Of a stretch of DNA of 64,000 nt, positions 21,321 to 29,566 are shown one piece after another. Both the position numbers and the translations under genes were made by a program. The notes under the pieces are model-generated. The model was not told the origin of the DNA and did no database searches. It worked only from the letters and a program-made list of their open reading frames with translations. The number at the start of each line of letters is the position of its first letter. The stretch's first letter is position 1. This stretch comes from DASUKM01 sp036278735 (GTDB lineage: Bacteria > Acidobacteriota > Vicinamibacteria > Vicinamibacterales > 2-12-FULL-66-21). The stretch is from the NCBI GenBank assembly GCA_036278735.1, contig DASUKM010000042.1, positions 5,076 through 69,075 of the forward strand. Direction: 5' to 3'.

Positions 21321-23744
21321 GTGAACCCACACATGCGCAGCGGTCGATGGTTGTCTGTCGGGCTGTTCCTCGTCACCTTCGCCACGCTGCTCGTCGAGAT
21401 CCTCGACGCCCGGCTGCTCTCCGTCCTGACGTGGTATCACCTCTCGTTTCTGGCCGTCTCGCTCGCGATGCTCGGCATGGCGGCCGGGGCGGTCCGGGTG
21501 TTCCTCGCCGCGCCCGACCCCGCGGCCGCCGCGGCACAGCTCCCGCGGGCGACGCTGGCGCTCGCCGGCTGGATCGTCGCCGCCCACGTCCTGATCCTCT
21601 GCATGCCCATCGCGACGCTCAACACCTTCTCCGTGATGGAGCTGGTGTCGGTCGCGTGCGTCACGACGGTGCTCGCGGTGCCGTTCTACTTCTCGGGCAT
21701 TGCCGTCACGATCGCCCTCACGCGGCTCGGCGGCTCCATCGGCCGGCTGTACGCGGCCGATCTCACGGGGGCGGCGCTCGGCTGCCTGAGCGTCGTGCCG
21801 CTGCTGGACTCCTCGCGCTTCAACGTGAGCTCGCTGATGCTCCTCGCCGCGGCCGCGGCGGCGGTGGGCAGCGGCTGCTTCAGCCGCTTTCGCGGCGGCC
21901 GCCGATGGGGCTCCACGGCCCTCGCGTCGGCGCTGGTCGCGCTGGCGATCGTGAACGGCTCGCGCGTGGGCGGGCTCGAAGTCGTGTACCCGAAGAACCG
22001 GCAGTTCTGGGGCGCCGAGAAGACCATCGACGCCGCGCGCTGGAACAGCCACTCGTACGTGATGCTCCAGCACCCGGTGCAGGAGAAGGTGTTCATGTGG
22101 GGCCCGGGCCTCCAGACGCCGGACCTCGAGACCACGCAGTCGTGGATGACGATCGACGGCGAAGCGGGCACGACGATCACGAAGTGGGACGGCAACCCGG
22201 CGAACCTGTCCTGGGTGTCGCACGACGTGACCGCGCTTCCGTACCATCTGCGGCGCGGCGCCGCGGCGGTCATCGGCGTCGGCGGCGGACGCGACGTGCT
22301 CAGCGCCATCTGGGGCGGCAACCGCCCGATCGTCGCGATCGACGTCAACAGTGCGGTGCTGCAGTTCCTCACGGGCCCCCGGCGCACCTTCGCGCACATC
22401 GCGGACTATCCCGGCGTGCGCCTCGTCCACGACGATGCGCGGTCGTTCCTGACGCGAACGCCGGACCGGTTCGACGTGATCCAGATGTCGCTGATCGACA
22501 CGTGGGCGGCCACCGGCGCCGGCGCGTTCACGCTGACGGAGAACGGCCTCTACACCGTCGAAGCCTGGTCGATGTTCCTGCACCGGCTGAATCCCGGCGG
22601 GGTCTTCAGCGTCTCGCGATGGTTCTCGCCGCAGAACGTGTCGGAGACGAACCGGCTCGTGGCGCTCGGGACGGCCGCCCTGATCCGGAACGGCGTCCGG
22701 CGTCCCCTGCAGCACCTGCTGCTGCTCTCGCGCGGCGGCACCGCGACGCTGGAGGTGTCGACGGCCCCCTTCACCGAAGCCGACGACCGCACCGTCACGT
22801 CGCTCGCCGCCCGCGAGGGGTTCGTGATCGAGGTCTCTCCCTGGACGGGCGGGCGCACGAAGCTGCTGGGCGCGATCGCGCGCAGCACGACGCCGGCCGA
22901 ACTGCGGGCCGCGACGGCCGACCCGATCTTCGACTACACCGCCCCGACCGACGAGCGCCCGTTCTTCTTCAACATGCTCAAGCCGGCGAGCTTTACGCGG
23001 ATCTACGCGCTGCCGCACGGCGGCGTGATCTGGGGCAACATCCGCGCGACCGCCACGCTCATCCTCCTCCTCCTGATCGCCGCCGTGATGGTCGCGGCGG
23101 TCATCGTCTGCCCGCTCCTGGCAGGTGGCCGGCCGGCCATGCCGCGGAGCGCGTTCGCGGCGGCGCTGGTGTATTTCGGCAGCATCGGGCTGGCCTTCAT
23201 GCTGGTGCAAATCGCCCTGCTGCAGCGCTTCTCCGTGTACCTCGGGCACCCGATGTACACCTTGTCGATCACGCTGTTCTCGATGATCCTGTTCGCCGGC
23301 GTCGGGAGCTATCTGTCGGACGTCGTGAAGCGGCGGGCCGGACGGACGCCGGCCTGGCTGCCCGTCGCGACGGCGGCGGCGATCCTGCTGGCCATGGCGA
23401 TCGTCCCATCGGTGACGGCGCATACGCTGCGCTTCGGCTTGACGGTCCGGGCCGCTGTCGTCGTGGCCATCATGGCGCCGCTGTCGGTCCTGCTCGGCTT
23501 CTTCTTCCCGATTGGCCTGACGCTCGTCGCGCGCGTCTGTCCGTCGGCCAACGCCTGGATGTGGGGCATCAACGGCGCGTGCGGCGTGCTCGGTTCGATC
23601 GTGGCCGTCGCGGTCTCGATGTGGGTCGGCATCAGCGCGAACCTCGTCGCCGCCGCCGTCCTGTACCTCGCGCTCCTGATCCCGCTGCGCAGCCTGGCCC
23701 GGGCCGGCGCCGGGGCCGCAATCGCCGAGACCCTGGCGCGATAG
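21321..23744 (+). CDS. Membrane-embedded spermidine synthase-like protein
   Basis: 807 aa. About six hydrophobic segments fill the first ~215 residues (LSVGLFLVTFATLLVEILDA at the start). A soluble aminopropyltransferase-type Rossmann domain follows with AdoMet motif AAVIGVGGGRDVLSA, acidic VAIDVN and a DDARSFL motif. About six more transmembrane helices occupy residues ~570-800. This TM-SpeE-TM layout is known from fused MFS/spermidine synthase proteins, whose real substrate is not established. No speD or other polyamine gene is adjacent, so polyamine synthesis should not be assumed. Confidence 0.8.
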   Translation: MNPHMRSGRWLSVGLFLVTFATLLVEILDARLLSVLTWYHLSFLAVSLAMLGMAAGAVRVFLAAPDPAAAAAQLPRATLALAGWIVAAHVLILCMPIATLNTFSVMELVSVACVTTVLAVPFYFSGIAVTIALTRLGGSIGRLYAADLTGAALGCLSVVPLLDSSRFNVSSLMLLAAAAAAVGSGCFSRFRGGRRWGSTALASALVALAIVNGSRVGGLEVVYPKNRQFWGAEKTIDAARWNSHSYVMLQHPVQEKVFMWGPGLQTPDLETTQSWMTIDGEAGTTITKWDGNPANLSWVSHDVTALPYHLRRGAAAVIGVGGGRDVLSAIWGGNRPIVAIDVNSAVLQFLTGPRRTFAHIADYPGVRLVHDDARSFLTRTPDRFDVIQMSLIDTWAATGAGAFTLTENGLYTVEAWSMFLHRLNPGGVFSVSRWFSPQNVSETNRLVALGTAALIRNGVRRPLQHLLLLSRGGTATLEVSTAPFTEADDRTVTSLAAREGFVIEVSPWTGGRTKLLGAIARSTTPAELRAATADPIFDYTAPTDERPFFFNMLKPASFTRIYALPHGGVIWGNIRATATLILLLLIAAVMVAAVIVCPLLAGGRPAMPRSAFAAALVYFGSIGLAFMLVQIALLQRFSVYLGHPMYTLSITLFSMILFAGVGSYLSDVVKRRAGRTPAWLPVATAAAILLAMAIVPSVTAHTLRFGLTVRAAVVVAIMAPLSVLLGFFFPIGLTLVARVCPSANAWMWGINGACGVLGSIVAVAVSMWVGISANLVAAAVLYLALLIPLRSLARAGAGAAIAETLAR

Positions 23745-23792
23745 CGCTCATCGGGCCACACGCGCGATTCGCGCGTCACCACGGATATTGTC

Positions 23793-23798
23793 CATAAT
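23793..23798 (+). promoter_or_regulatory. -10-like box giving a leaderless aldo/keto reductase mRNA
   Basis: CATAAT lies 7 bp before the ATG at 23805 and no Shine-Dalgarno sequence precedes that ATG. The spacing would place the transcription start at or next to the start codon. No clear -35 box is present. Confidence 0.35.
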
Positions 23799-23804
23799 GG
23801 CCTG

Positions 23805-24770
23805 ATGCAGACGCGTCGCTTCGGCAGAACGGGCTGGCCGGTCTCGGAGATCGGCTACGGCATGTGGGGCATGGCGGGCTGGACCGGCTCCGACGACGAC
23901 GAGTCGCGGCGCTCGCTCGATCGCGCGGTCGAGCTCGGCTGCACCTTTTTCGACACGGCGTACGCCTACGGCGACGGCCACAGCGAAGCGCTGCTCGGCG
24001 AGCTGCTCCGGCGCCACCCCGACCAGCGGCTGTACACCGCGACGAAGATTCCGCCGAAGAACGGCAAGTGGCCGGCACGCGACGAGTACCCGCTCGACGT
24101 CGTGTTCCCGGCCGACTACATCCGCGAATCCACCGAACGCAGCCTCGCCAACCTGGGGATCTCGACGGTCGACCTGCAGCAGTTCCATGTCTGGACCGAC
24201 GCGTGGGCCGGCGACGAGCGCTGGCAGCGCGCCGTCCGGGCGCTCAAGGACGAAGGGCTGATTCGCGCCTTCGGCATCAGCATCAACCGGTGGCAGCCGG
24301 CAAACGTATTGAAGGCGCTCGCGACAGGCCTCGTCGACAGCGTGCAGGTCGTCTACAACGTCTTCGACCAGGCGCCGGAAGACGAACTGTTCCCCGAATG
24401 CCAGCGGCGCGGCATCGCCGTCATCGCGCGCGTCCCCTTCGACGAGGGCAGCCTGACGGGCACGCTCCGGCCCGACACCCGGTGGCCGGACGGAGACTTC
24501 CGCAACGTGTATTTCGGCGGGGGAAACCTCGAGAACGCGCTGACGCGGGTGGACCGGCTGCGGGCGATCGTACCGTCCGGCACGACGCTCCCGGAGCTGG
24601 CGCTCCGCTACATCCTGCACCACCCGGCGGTCAGCACCGTGATTCCGGGCATGCGCAAGCTCACGCATGTCGAGGCGAACCTGGCCGCGAGCGACGCGCC
24701 GCCGCTGCCCGCCGACCTCGTCCGGGCGCTCGGTGAGCACCGCTGGGATCGATGGATCGACATACCGTAA
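23805..24770 (+). CDS. Aldo/keto reductase
   Basis: 321 aa NAD(P)H-dependent reductase with a TIM-barrel fold. The catalytic tetrad is recognisable as Asp50 and Tyr55 in FFDTAYAYGDGHSE, Lys81 in LYTATKIPP, and a His in QQFHVWTD. The C-terminal NADPH region includes ISTVIPGMRKLTHVEANL. It is cytoplasmic with no signal peptide. Length is typical. The substrate cannot be predicted. Confidence 0.88.
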   Translation: MQTRRFGRTGWPVSEIGYGMWGMAGWTGSDDDESRRSLDRAVELGCTFFDTAYAYGDGHSEALLGELLRRHPDQRLYTATKIPPKNGKWPARDEYPLDVVFPADYIRESTERSLANLGISTVDLQQFHVWTDAWAGDERWQRAVRALKDEGLIRAFGISINRWQPANVLKALATGLVDSVQVVYNVFDQAPEDELFPECQRRGIAVIARVPFDEGSLTGTLRPDTRWPDGDFRNVYFGGGNLENALTRVDRLRAIVPSGTTLPELALRYILHHPAVSTVIPGMRKLTHVEANLAASDAPPLPADLVRALGEHRWDRWIDIP

Positions 24771-24803
24771 GAATCTGACTGGCAAAGACTTACAAGTCTG
24801 TGA

Positions 24804-24835
24804 TATACTGTCGTTTTCCCGGAACGACCAAGGAG
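24804..24835 (+). promoter_or_regulatory. -10 box and ribosome site of rpmE
   Basis: TATACT at 24804-24809 is a good -10 hexamer, and AGGAG at 24831-24835 lies 6 bases before the GTG at 24842. The ribosome site decides that start, excluding an upstream in-frame ATG inside the promoter. A matching -35 is not clear. Confidence 0.5.
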
Positions 24836-24841
24836 CTGTCC

Positions 24842-25108
24842 GTGAAGCCAGGGATTCATCCGAAGTATTTCGAGGTCGAAGCGCGCTGCGCGTGCGGCGC
24901 GACGTGGAAGACGCGCTCGACGAAGCCCGAGCTGCACCTCGAGATCTGCAACAACTGCCACCCGTTTTTCACCGGCCGTCAGAAGCTGATCGACACGGAA
25001 GGACGCGTGGAGCGGTTCACGAAGCGCTTTGGCGCGCAGACGTCGGAAAGCCGCAAGCAGGCGCAGAAGGCCACCAAGGAAGCCAAGAAGACGGCGGCCG
25101 CGCGGTAG
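24842..25108 (+). CDS. rpmE: 50S ribosomal protein L31
   Basis: 88 aa, GTG start. The protein opens with KPGIHPKYFEVEARCACGAT and carries the four zinc-ligand cysteines of the Zn-binding L31 type (CAC and CNNC), then HPFFTGRQKLIDTEGRVERF. A lysine/alanine-rich tail (KQAQKATKEAKKTAAAR) extends the core by about 20 residues. L31 sits at the inter-subunit bridge of the ribosome. Zn-type L31 is commonly exchanged with a non-zinc paralogue under zinc limitation, but no paralogue is in this window. Confidence 0.95.
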   Translation: MKPGIHPKYFEVEARCACGATWKTRSTKPELHLEICNNCHPFFTGRQKLIDTEGRVERFTKRFGAQTSESRKQAQKATKEAKKTAAAR

Positions 25109-25132
25109 CGGAAGACCGGGTGCCGGGTCTGA

Positions 25133-25148
25133 CGGGTCTGAAGACCCG
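25133..25148. repeat. Palindrome CGGGTCT/AGACCCG downstream of rpmE
   Basis: A perfect 7-bp inverted repeat around GA, followed by CGGCCTAC, relates to the 9926-9946 palindrome. It precedes a stronger hairpin at 25166. It is one of the short dispersed palindromes of this genome. Confidence 0.45.
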
Positions 25149-25165
25149 GCCTACGACGGACGGAG

Positions 25166-25199
25166 AACAGCCACCTATCCGAACAGGTGGCTGTTGTTG
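25166..25199. terminator. Bidirectional terminator between rpmE and mrfB
   Basis: An 11-bp stem (AACAGCCACCT at 25166-25176 with AGGTGGCTGTT at 25185-25195) is followed on the plus strand by GTTGT. The mrfB stop codon TAG lies inside the loop region on the minus strand, where the hairpin is followed by CTCC rather than T-rich DNA. It should terminate rpmE best. Confidence 0.6.
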
Positions 25200-26485
25200 T
25201 CTCCGGCGAGCTTCCGATCGAGGCGCGACAGGCGATGGCGCGCGGGCGCGACCCGCCGGCCGTCGGCGTCTTCGAGCGCGAGCAGCGCCAGTTCGCGGGC
25301 GCCGGCGTAGTCGCGTTCGCGATGCTCGTGGTGGATCGCGAGCGCTTCGGCCGCCATGCGGCGCCATTCCGCCAGGAGCGCAGAGCGTCCGCCTCTTCCT
25401 CCGTCGAGTACCGTGAGCACCTGACGCCACGCCGCCGCCGCTTCCGCGAAGCGGCGTTCGCGCCGGTGCCGGACGGCGATGCGCGAAAGCGCCTCGGCGC
25501 GCACGTCGAGCGGCGCCCCCGCGTCCGAGGCGGCGCGATCGTAGCAGTCCCCCGCGTGCTCCTGGTCGCCGGCACGCTCGAAGATCCGCCCCAGCGCGAG
25601 CGCCTCGCACCCGTCGCGGCACGCGGCGCGGCCCAGGCTGGCGAGCCGGGCGCCATGCGCCGTCACGGCCGCGAGCGACACGAGGTCGAGGCGATTGTGC
25701 TCGAGGACCGGCTCGAGCGGAAAGGCGTCCCCCGTCCGGACGAAATGAAAATAGCGGGACGGGATGTCCATGCCGGGCACGTCGCCCACCCGCCGGACGT
25801 CGAAGAGCACGCGCTCGAGCGTGGACAGCCGGCAGCTCCCGTCCGACTCCTGACCGCCGGGGCGTCCTCGCCACAAGCGCCGGGCGGGGTGCAGCATGTC
25901 GAAGTGCCGGACGCCGTCGAGCGGCATCGGGAGCCGATGAAACAGCCATCGCGTCTCCATGACGGGCACGTCGAAGGTCTTCCCGTTGTAGGTGACGAGC
26001 AGCGCCGTGCCGTCGACGCACGCCGCCACCGCCGCCAGCAGCGCGCGCTCGGACGCGTAGCTCGTGAGCAGGAATTGCCGCACCTGCAGCGCGCCGCAGT
26101 CGAACCACGCGCAGCCCACGAGAAACGCAATCGTACCGGCCCCGCCGCTCAACCCCGTCGTTTCGAGATCGACGAACAGGATCCGCGATCCGTCGCCGCC
26201 GCCGGCGGGCAGCGAGGGATCGAGCACGCGAAGGCTCTCCCCGTCTTCGAATTCGCAGTCGGCCACGTGGATGTCGCCGTGGCGCCGATCCCCTTCGTAG
26301 CGCCGGTCGACCACGAGTGCCCGGCCGCCGGCCGCCTCCAGCACGCGCCCGCCCAGCACGCTCGCGACCCGATCGAGATCGATCGTCGCCTCGTACCGGC
26401 CCGTATCCGGCTCGTACCGCAGCTCACGCGGTTCCGCGCCTGGCCCCCGCACGATCGATCGCAGCCGCGCCGTGAGATCCATCAT
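25175..26485 (-). CDS. mrfB: MrfB/YprB-like DEDD exonuclease with TPR-like tail
   Basis: 436 aa. The RNase H-like 3'-5' exonuclease core shows Asp106/Glu108 in ILFVDLETTGLSGG, the second motif in LVTYNGKTFDVPVMETRW (Asn167, Asp172), and the third in EHNRLDLVSL. After about residue 270 the chain is helical and TPR-like (RDGCEALALGRIFERAGD). In Bacillus subtilis the YprA helicase and YprB nuclease (MrfA/MrfB) repair mitomycin-type DNA damage, and the same pair is adjacent here. The start at 26485 (MMDLTARLRSI) is preferred; an upstream ATG at 26632 would add 49 non-conserved residues. Confidence 0.82.
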   Translation of the reverse strand: MMDLTARLRSIVRGPGAEPRELRYEPDTGRYEATIDLDRVASVLGGRVLEAAGGRALVVDRRYEGDRRHGDIHVADCEFEDGESLRVLDPSLPAGGGDGSRILFVDLETTGLSGGAGTIAFLVGCAWFDCGALQVRQFLLTSYASERALLAAVAACVDGTALLVTYNGKTFDVPVMETRWLFHRLPMPLDGVRHFDMLHPARRLWRGRPGGQESDGSCRLSTLERVLFDVRRVGDVPGMDIPSRYFHFVRTGDAFPLEPVLEHNRLDLVSLAAVTAHGARLASLGRAACRDGCEALALGRIFERAGDQEHAGDCYDRAASDAGAPLDVRAEALSRIAVRHRRERRFAEAAAAWRQVLTVLDGGRGGRSALLAEWRRMAAEALAIHHEHRERDYAGARELALLALEDADGRRVAPARHRLSRLDRKLAGDNNSHLFG

Positions 26486-26615
26486 CGGCCGGGGCTCGGT
26501 CGCTTGCGGGGACCCCTGCGCCCCGCTCCGCCCTCGCGCGCGCGCGCTCTGCGCGCCGCCGTCGTGCGGCACATGGCGGACGTCGCCGCATGACGATCCG
26601 GGCACGCGATCCCGC

Positions 26616-29264
26616 TCATCGGATTGATACATCCGCGTCGCCGCCGGTCAGGCGGTGAAGAATGTCCAGCGCCACCTGCTTGGCGTGCGGCCCCGTATGC
26701 CCTTCCGGCCCGACGCACGAGGGGCAGCCCGATTCGCAGGGGCATCCGGCGATCAGCTCGCGCGTGCGATCGAGCAGCAGCGCGTGCATGTCGAACAGCG
26801 GCCGGCTGAATCCGATGCCTCCCGGATAGTTGTCGTACACGAAGACGGTCGGCTCGGTCGCGACCGCGTCGGGCGCCGAGGCGGCGCCGCCGGTACGCCG
26901 CGACCCCTCCAGCGCGCCGCCGTCGACCGACAGCCCGATGTCGTGGGCATCGCACATCAACAGCAACTGGGCCACCTGCTTCATCGCAAAGGCCAGCCCG
27001 ACGACGCCGTCGCGCCTGTCGTCGCCGCCGTAGGCGAGCGCGTTCATGACGGCCGCCGGGATCGTGAGCCAGTAGGACGAGGTGTGCATCTGCTGCTCGG
27101 GCAGGTCCAGCTCGCCCGACCCGACGTTTTCGTTCGTGTAGAACTTGATCTTCTTGAATCCGACCACACGCGACACGACGTGCACTTCGCCGTGGCTGCG
27201 GACGGCGGACGAAAGGGGGAGGACGGATGACGGAGGTTGGAGGTCGGATGACGGAGGTTGGAGGACGGATGACGGAGGTTGGAGGACGGATGACGGAGGT
27301 TGGAGGTCGGATGACGGAGGTCGGAGGTCGGATGACGGAGGTTGGAGGACGGATGACGGAGGTTGGAGGTCGGATGACGGAGGTTGGAGGACGGATGACG
27401 GAAGTTGGAGGACGGATGACGGAGGTTGGAGGTCGGATGAGGCGCCGGCGTCCGCCATCCGGTCGAACGTGTCGAGGATCGTGACCTTCGTATACGTGAT
27501 CGCGTCGGTGTAATAGTCGCACTCGACAGCCCGCACGTACGCCTTGCGGCCGTCGAAATCCAGCCGCTCGACCTGGAACAGCTGCCCTTCGAGCATGTAG
27601 ATCGCCTTCTCGTGCAGCGTCGCCGGGCCGCTCGTGTAGTCGGTTTCGCCGATCACCCGCTCGCCGTGCGTCACGTCGACGACGACGAAGTTGTCGGACG
27701 AGACCGACCGCAGGCTGACGGCATCGGCCGGATACGACTCGTGCGTCCAGTTCCACTGGCCGTCGGCGTGGTGCAGATAGCCTTCTTCCGCCAGTACCGA
27801 GAGCACCGCCGGCAGATCGATCGTGCCGAAGGCTTCCGCGTCGCCGAAGGGCAGCTCGAAGGCGGCGCACTTCACGTGATCCAGCAGAATGTGCAGGTTG
27901 TCCGGGTTGATCAGCGCGTGCTCGGGGGACGCGTCGAAAAAGTAGGACGGATTCCTGACGATGAACTGATCGAGCGGCGCGCTGCTCGCCACGAGCACCG
28001 CAGCCGACCGGGACGTCCGCCGGCCGGCGCGCCCCGCGCGCTGCCACGTGGCCGCAATCGTCCCCGGATAGCCGGCCATCACCGACACGTCGAGCGCGCC
28101 GATATCGATGCCCAGCTCGAGCGCGTTGGTCGACACCACCGCCCGGACGTGCCCGTCGCGGAGGCCGCGTTCGATCTCGCGGCGGCGGTTCGGCAGGTAG
28201 CCGCCGCGGTAGCCCCGGATCGTCTCGGGCGCGCCCGGCGGCTCCTGGCACGCCTCCTTCAAGTAGGTCGTCAGGATCTCGGTCGCGAGGCGGCTCTGCG
28301 CGAAGACGATCAGCTGCAGCTGGTGCCGCAGGAACTCGAGCGCGACGCGGCGCGCTTCCGCCAGATACGAACGGCGAATCCCGAGCTGCGCGTTGACCAC
28401 CGGGGGGTTGACGAACAGAAAGAACTTCTCCCCGCGCGGCGCGCCCGTCTGCTCGACGAGCTCGAACGGACGCCCCGTCAGCCCTTCCGCCAGTTCGCGC
28501 GGGTTGGCCACCGTCGCCGAGGAGCAGATGAAGATCGGATCCGATCCGTAATGCCGGCAGACGCGCTGCAGGCGGCGCAGGATGTTCCCCAGGTGGCTGC
28601 CGAAGACGCCGCGGTACGCGTGCAGCTCGTCGACGACGACGACGCGCAGGTTCTCGAACAGCTTCGCCCAGCGGGGATGATGCGGCAGGATGCCGGAGTG
28701 CAGCATGTCGGGATTGCTGAGCACCACGTGCGCCTTGCCGCGGATCGCGCGGCGCGCATCCGACGGCGTGTCGCCGTCGTACGTGAACACGCCAATCTCC
28801 GGACCGCCGGCGTCTGCCTGCTGCATGACCAGTTCGGCCAGCGCGTGCAGCTCCGCGAGCTGGTCCTGCGCGAGGGCTTTCGTCGGAAACAGGTACAGCG
28901 CCCGCGTCGACGGATCCCGCAGGATCGCGTGCAACACCGGGGCGTTGTAGCAGAGCGTCTTGCCGGAGGCGGTGGGGGTCACGACCACCACGTTGCGTCC
29001 GGCGAGGGCATGGCCGAACGCCTCGGCCTGATGCGTGTAGAGCTGCTCGATGCCGCGCGCCGCGAGCGCCTGCCGCAGTCGCGGATCCGTGTCGTCGGGG
29101 AACGGCGCGTAGGCGGCGGCCGCCGCGGGCAGACGCCGCACCGCCGTGACGATCGGATCCGCATCGCGGCCGCCCGGGGCCTTCGACGCCCGCAGGCGTC
29201 CCAGCGCTTCCTGGAGCGATTGATCTTTGTCGCCCGTACGGGCGGGCAGGGTTTCGGTGGCCAT
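26616..29264 (-). CDS. mrfA: MrfA/YprA-like DEAD/DEAH helicase with DUF1998 zinc domain
   Basis: 882 aa superfamily 2 helicase. Walker A is TPTASGKT, Walker B VVVVDELHAYRG, motif III SSATVANP, and helicase C motifs include GYRGGYLPNRRREIERGL, STNALELGIDIGALDVS and QRAGRAGRR. The C-terminal DUF1998 region ends with clustered cysteines CPCESGCPSC. At about residues 611-680 a low-complexity insertion of heptads such as PPSSVLQ is encoded by a 21-bp minisatellite, explaining the excess length over typical ~750-800 aa members. The ATG at 29264 or a GTG at 29279 could start it; neither has a clear ribosome site. Confidence 0.88.
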   Translation of the reverse strand: MATETLPARTGDKDQSLQEALGRLRASKAPGGRDADPIVTAVRRLPAAAAAYAPFPDDTDPRLRQALAARGIEQLYTHQAEAFGHALAGRNVVVVTPTASGKTLCYNAPVLHAILRDPSTRALYLFPTKALAQDQLAELHALAELVMQQADAGGPEIGVFTYDGDTPSDARRAIRGKAHVVLSNPDMLHSGILPHHPRWAKLFENLRVVVVDELHAYRGVFGSHLGNILRRLQRVCRHYGSDPIFICSSATVANPRELAEGLTGRPFELVEQTGAPRGEKFFLFVNPPVVNAQLGIRRSYLAEARRVALEFLRHQLQLIVFAQSRLATEILTTYLKEACQEPPGAPETIRGYRGGYLPNRRREIERGLRDGHVRAVVSTNALELGIDIGALDVSVMAGYPGTIAATWQRAGRAGRRTSRSAAVLVASSAPLDQFIVRNPSYFFDASPEHALINPDNLHILLDHVKCAAFELPFGDAEAFGTIDLPAVLSVLAEEGYLHHADGQWNWTHESYPADAVSLRSVSSDNFVVVDVTHGERVIGETDYTSGPATLHEKAIYMLEGQLFQVERLDFDGRKAYVRAVECDYYTDAITYTKVTILDTFDRMADAGASSDLQPPSSVLQLPSSVLQPPSSDLQPPSSVLQPPSSDLRPPSSDLQPPSSVLQPPSSVLQPPSSDLQPPSSVLPLSSAVRSHGEVHVVSRVVGFKKIKFYTNENVGSGELDLPEQQMHTSSYWLTIPAAVMNALAYGGDDRRDGVVGLAFAMKQVAQLLLMCDAHDIGLSVDGGALEGSRRTGGAASAPDAVATEPTVFVYDNYPGGIGFSRPLFDMHALLLDRTRELIAGCPCESGCPSCVGPEGHTGPHAKQVALDILHRLTGGDADVSIR
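27225..27434. repeat. Ten-unit 21-bp minisatellite inside mrfA
   Basis: Units start every 21 bp from 27225 to 27414. Each is made of three related heptamers: GGATGAC, GGAGGTT and GGAGGTC (or GGAGGAC). Because 21 is a multiple of three the frame is kept and the minus strand encodes heptads of the PPSSVLQ/PPSSDLQ type. A partial eleventh unit follows. The 7-bp word GGATGAC also forms a plain array at 44303-44344. Confidence 0.92.
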
Positions 29265-29566
29265 GGGGGGAGCGCGCACCGATGGTAACAGTCCGCGCGA
29301 TGGCGATCAACAGGCGAAACACGCCCCTGGGTACGCGAGCCGGCGCGGTCCCTGGAGCATTGCGGCCGCCAGGTCTGCCTCCGGGCCGCCAACCGCGTCG
29401 TTCCGGCGACTAACCTCGGTCGGCGAGCAGACTTCGCGGCGCGGCGCGGCGGCCACCCCGCGATTTTCGGCGCTTCTCTTCCCCGCGGCCCGCGCCTGGA
29501 TGGGCGTCCGTCTTGCCTGAATGGCTCCGACCACCGTCGAGACGGAAACCGCGCTGACGCGCACGA
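29265..29566. other. Divergent intergenic region between mrfA and the large secreted protein
   Basis: These 302 bp carry no convincing gene. Open frames on both strands are antisense-like. I saw no sigma-70 pair, riboswitch fold or LexA-type palindrome for mrfA. Confidence 0.4.

Noticed and set aside
21321..23744. Polyamine biosynthesis gene
   Set aside because: The SpeE-like domain is embedded between membrane blocks and no polyamine gene is nearby, so only a spermidine synthase-like fold is claimed.
27225..27434. Regular array as a CRISPR
   Set aside because: Units are contiguous with no unique spacers, encode an in-frame peptide, and no cas gene is present.
29265..29566. Cyclic-di-GMP or other riboswitch before the large secreted gene
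   Set aside because: The conserved sequence words of the GEMM class are absent and no terminator/antiterminator pair is visible.
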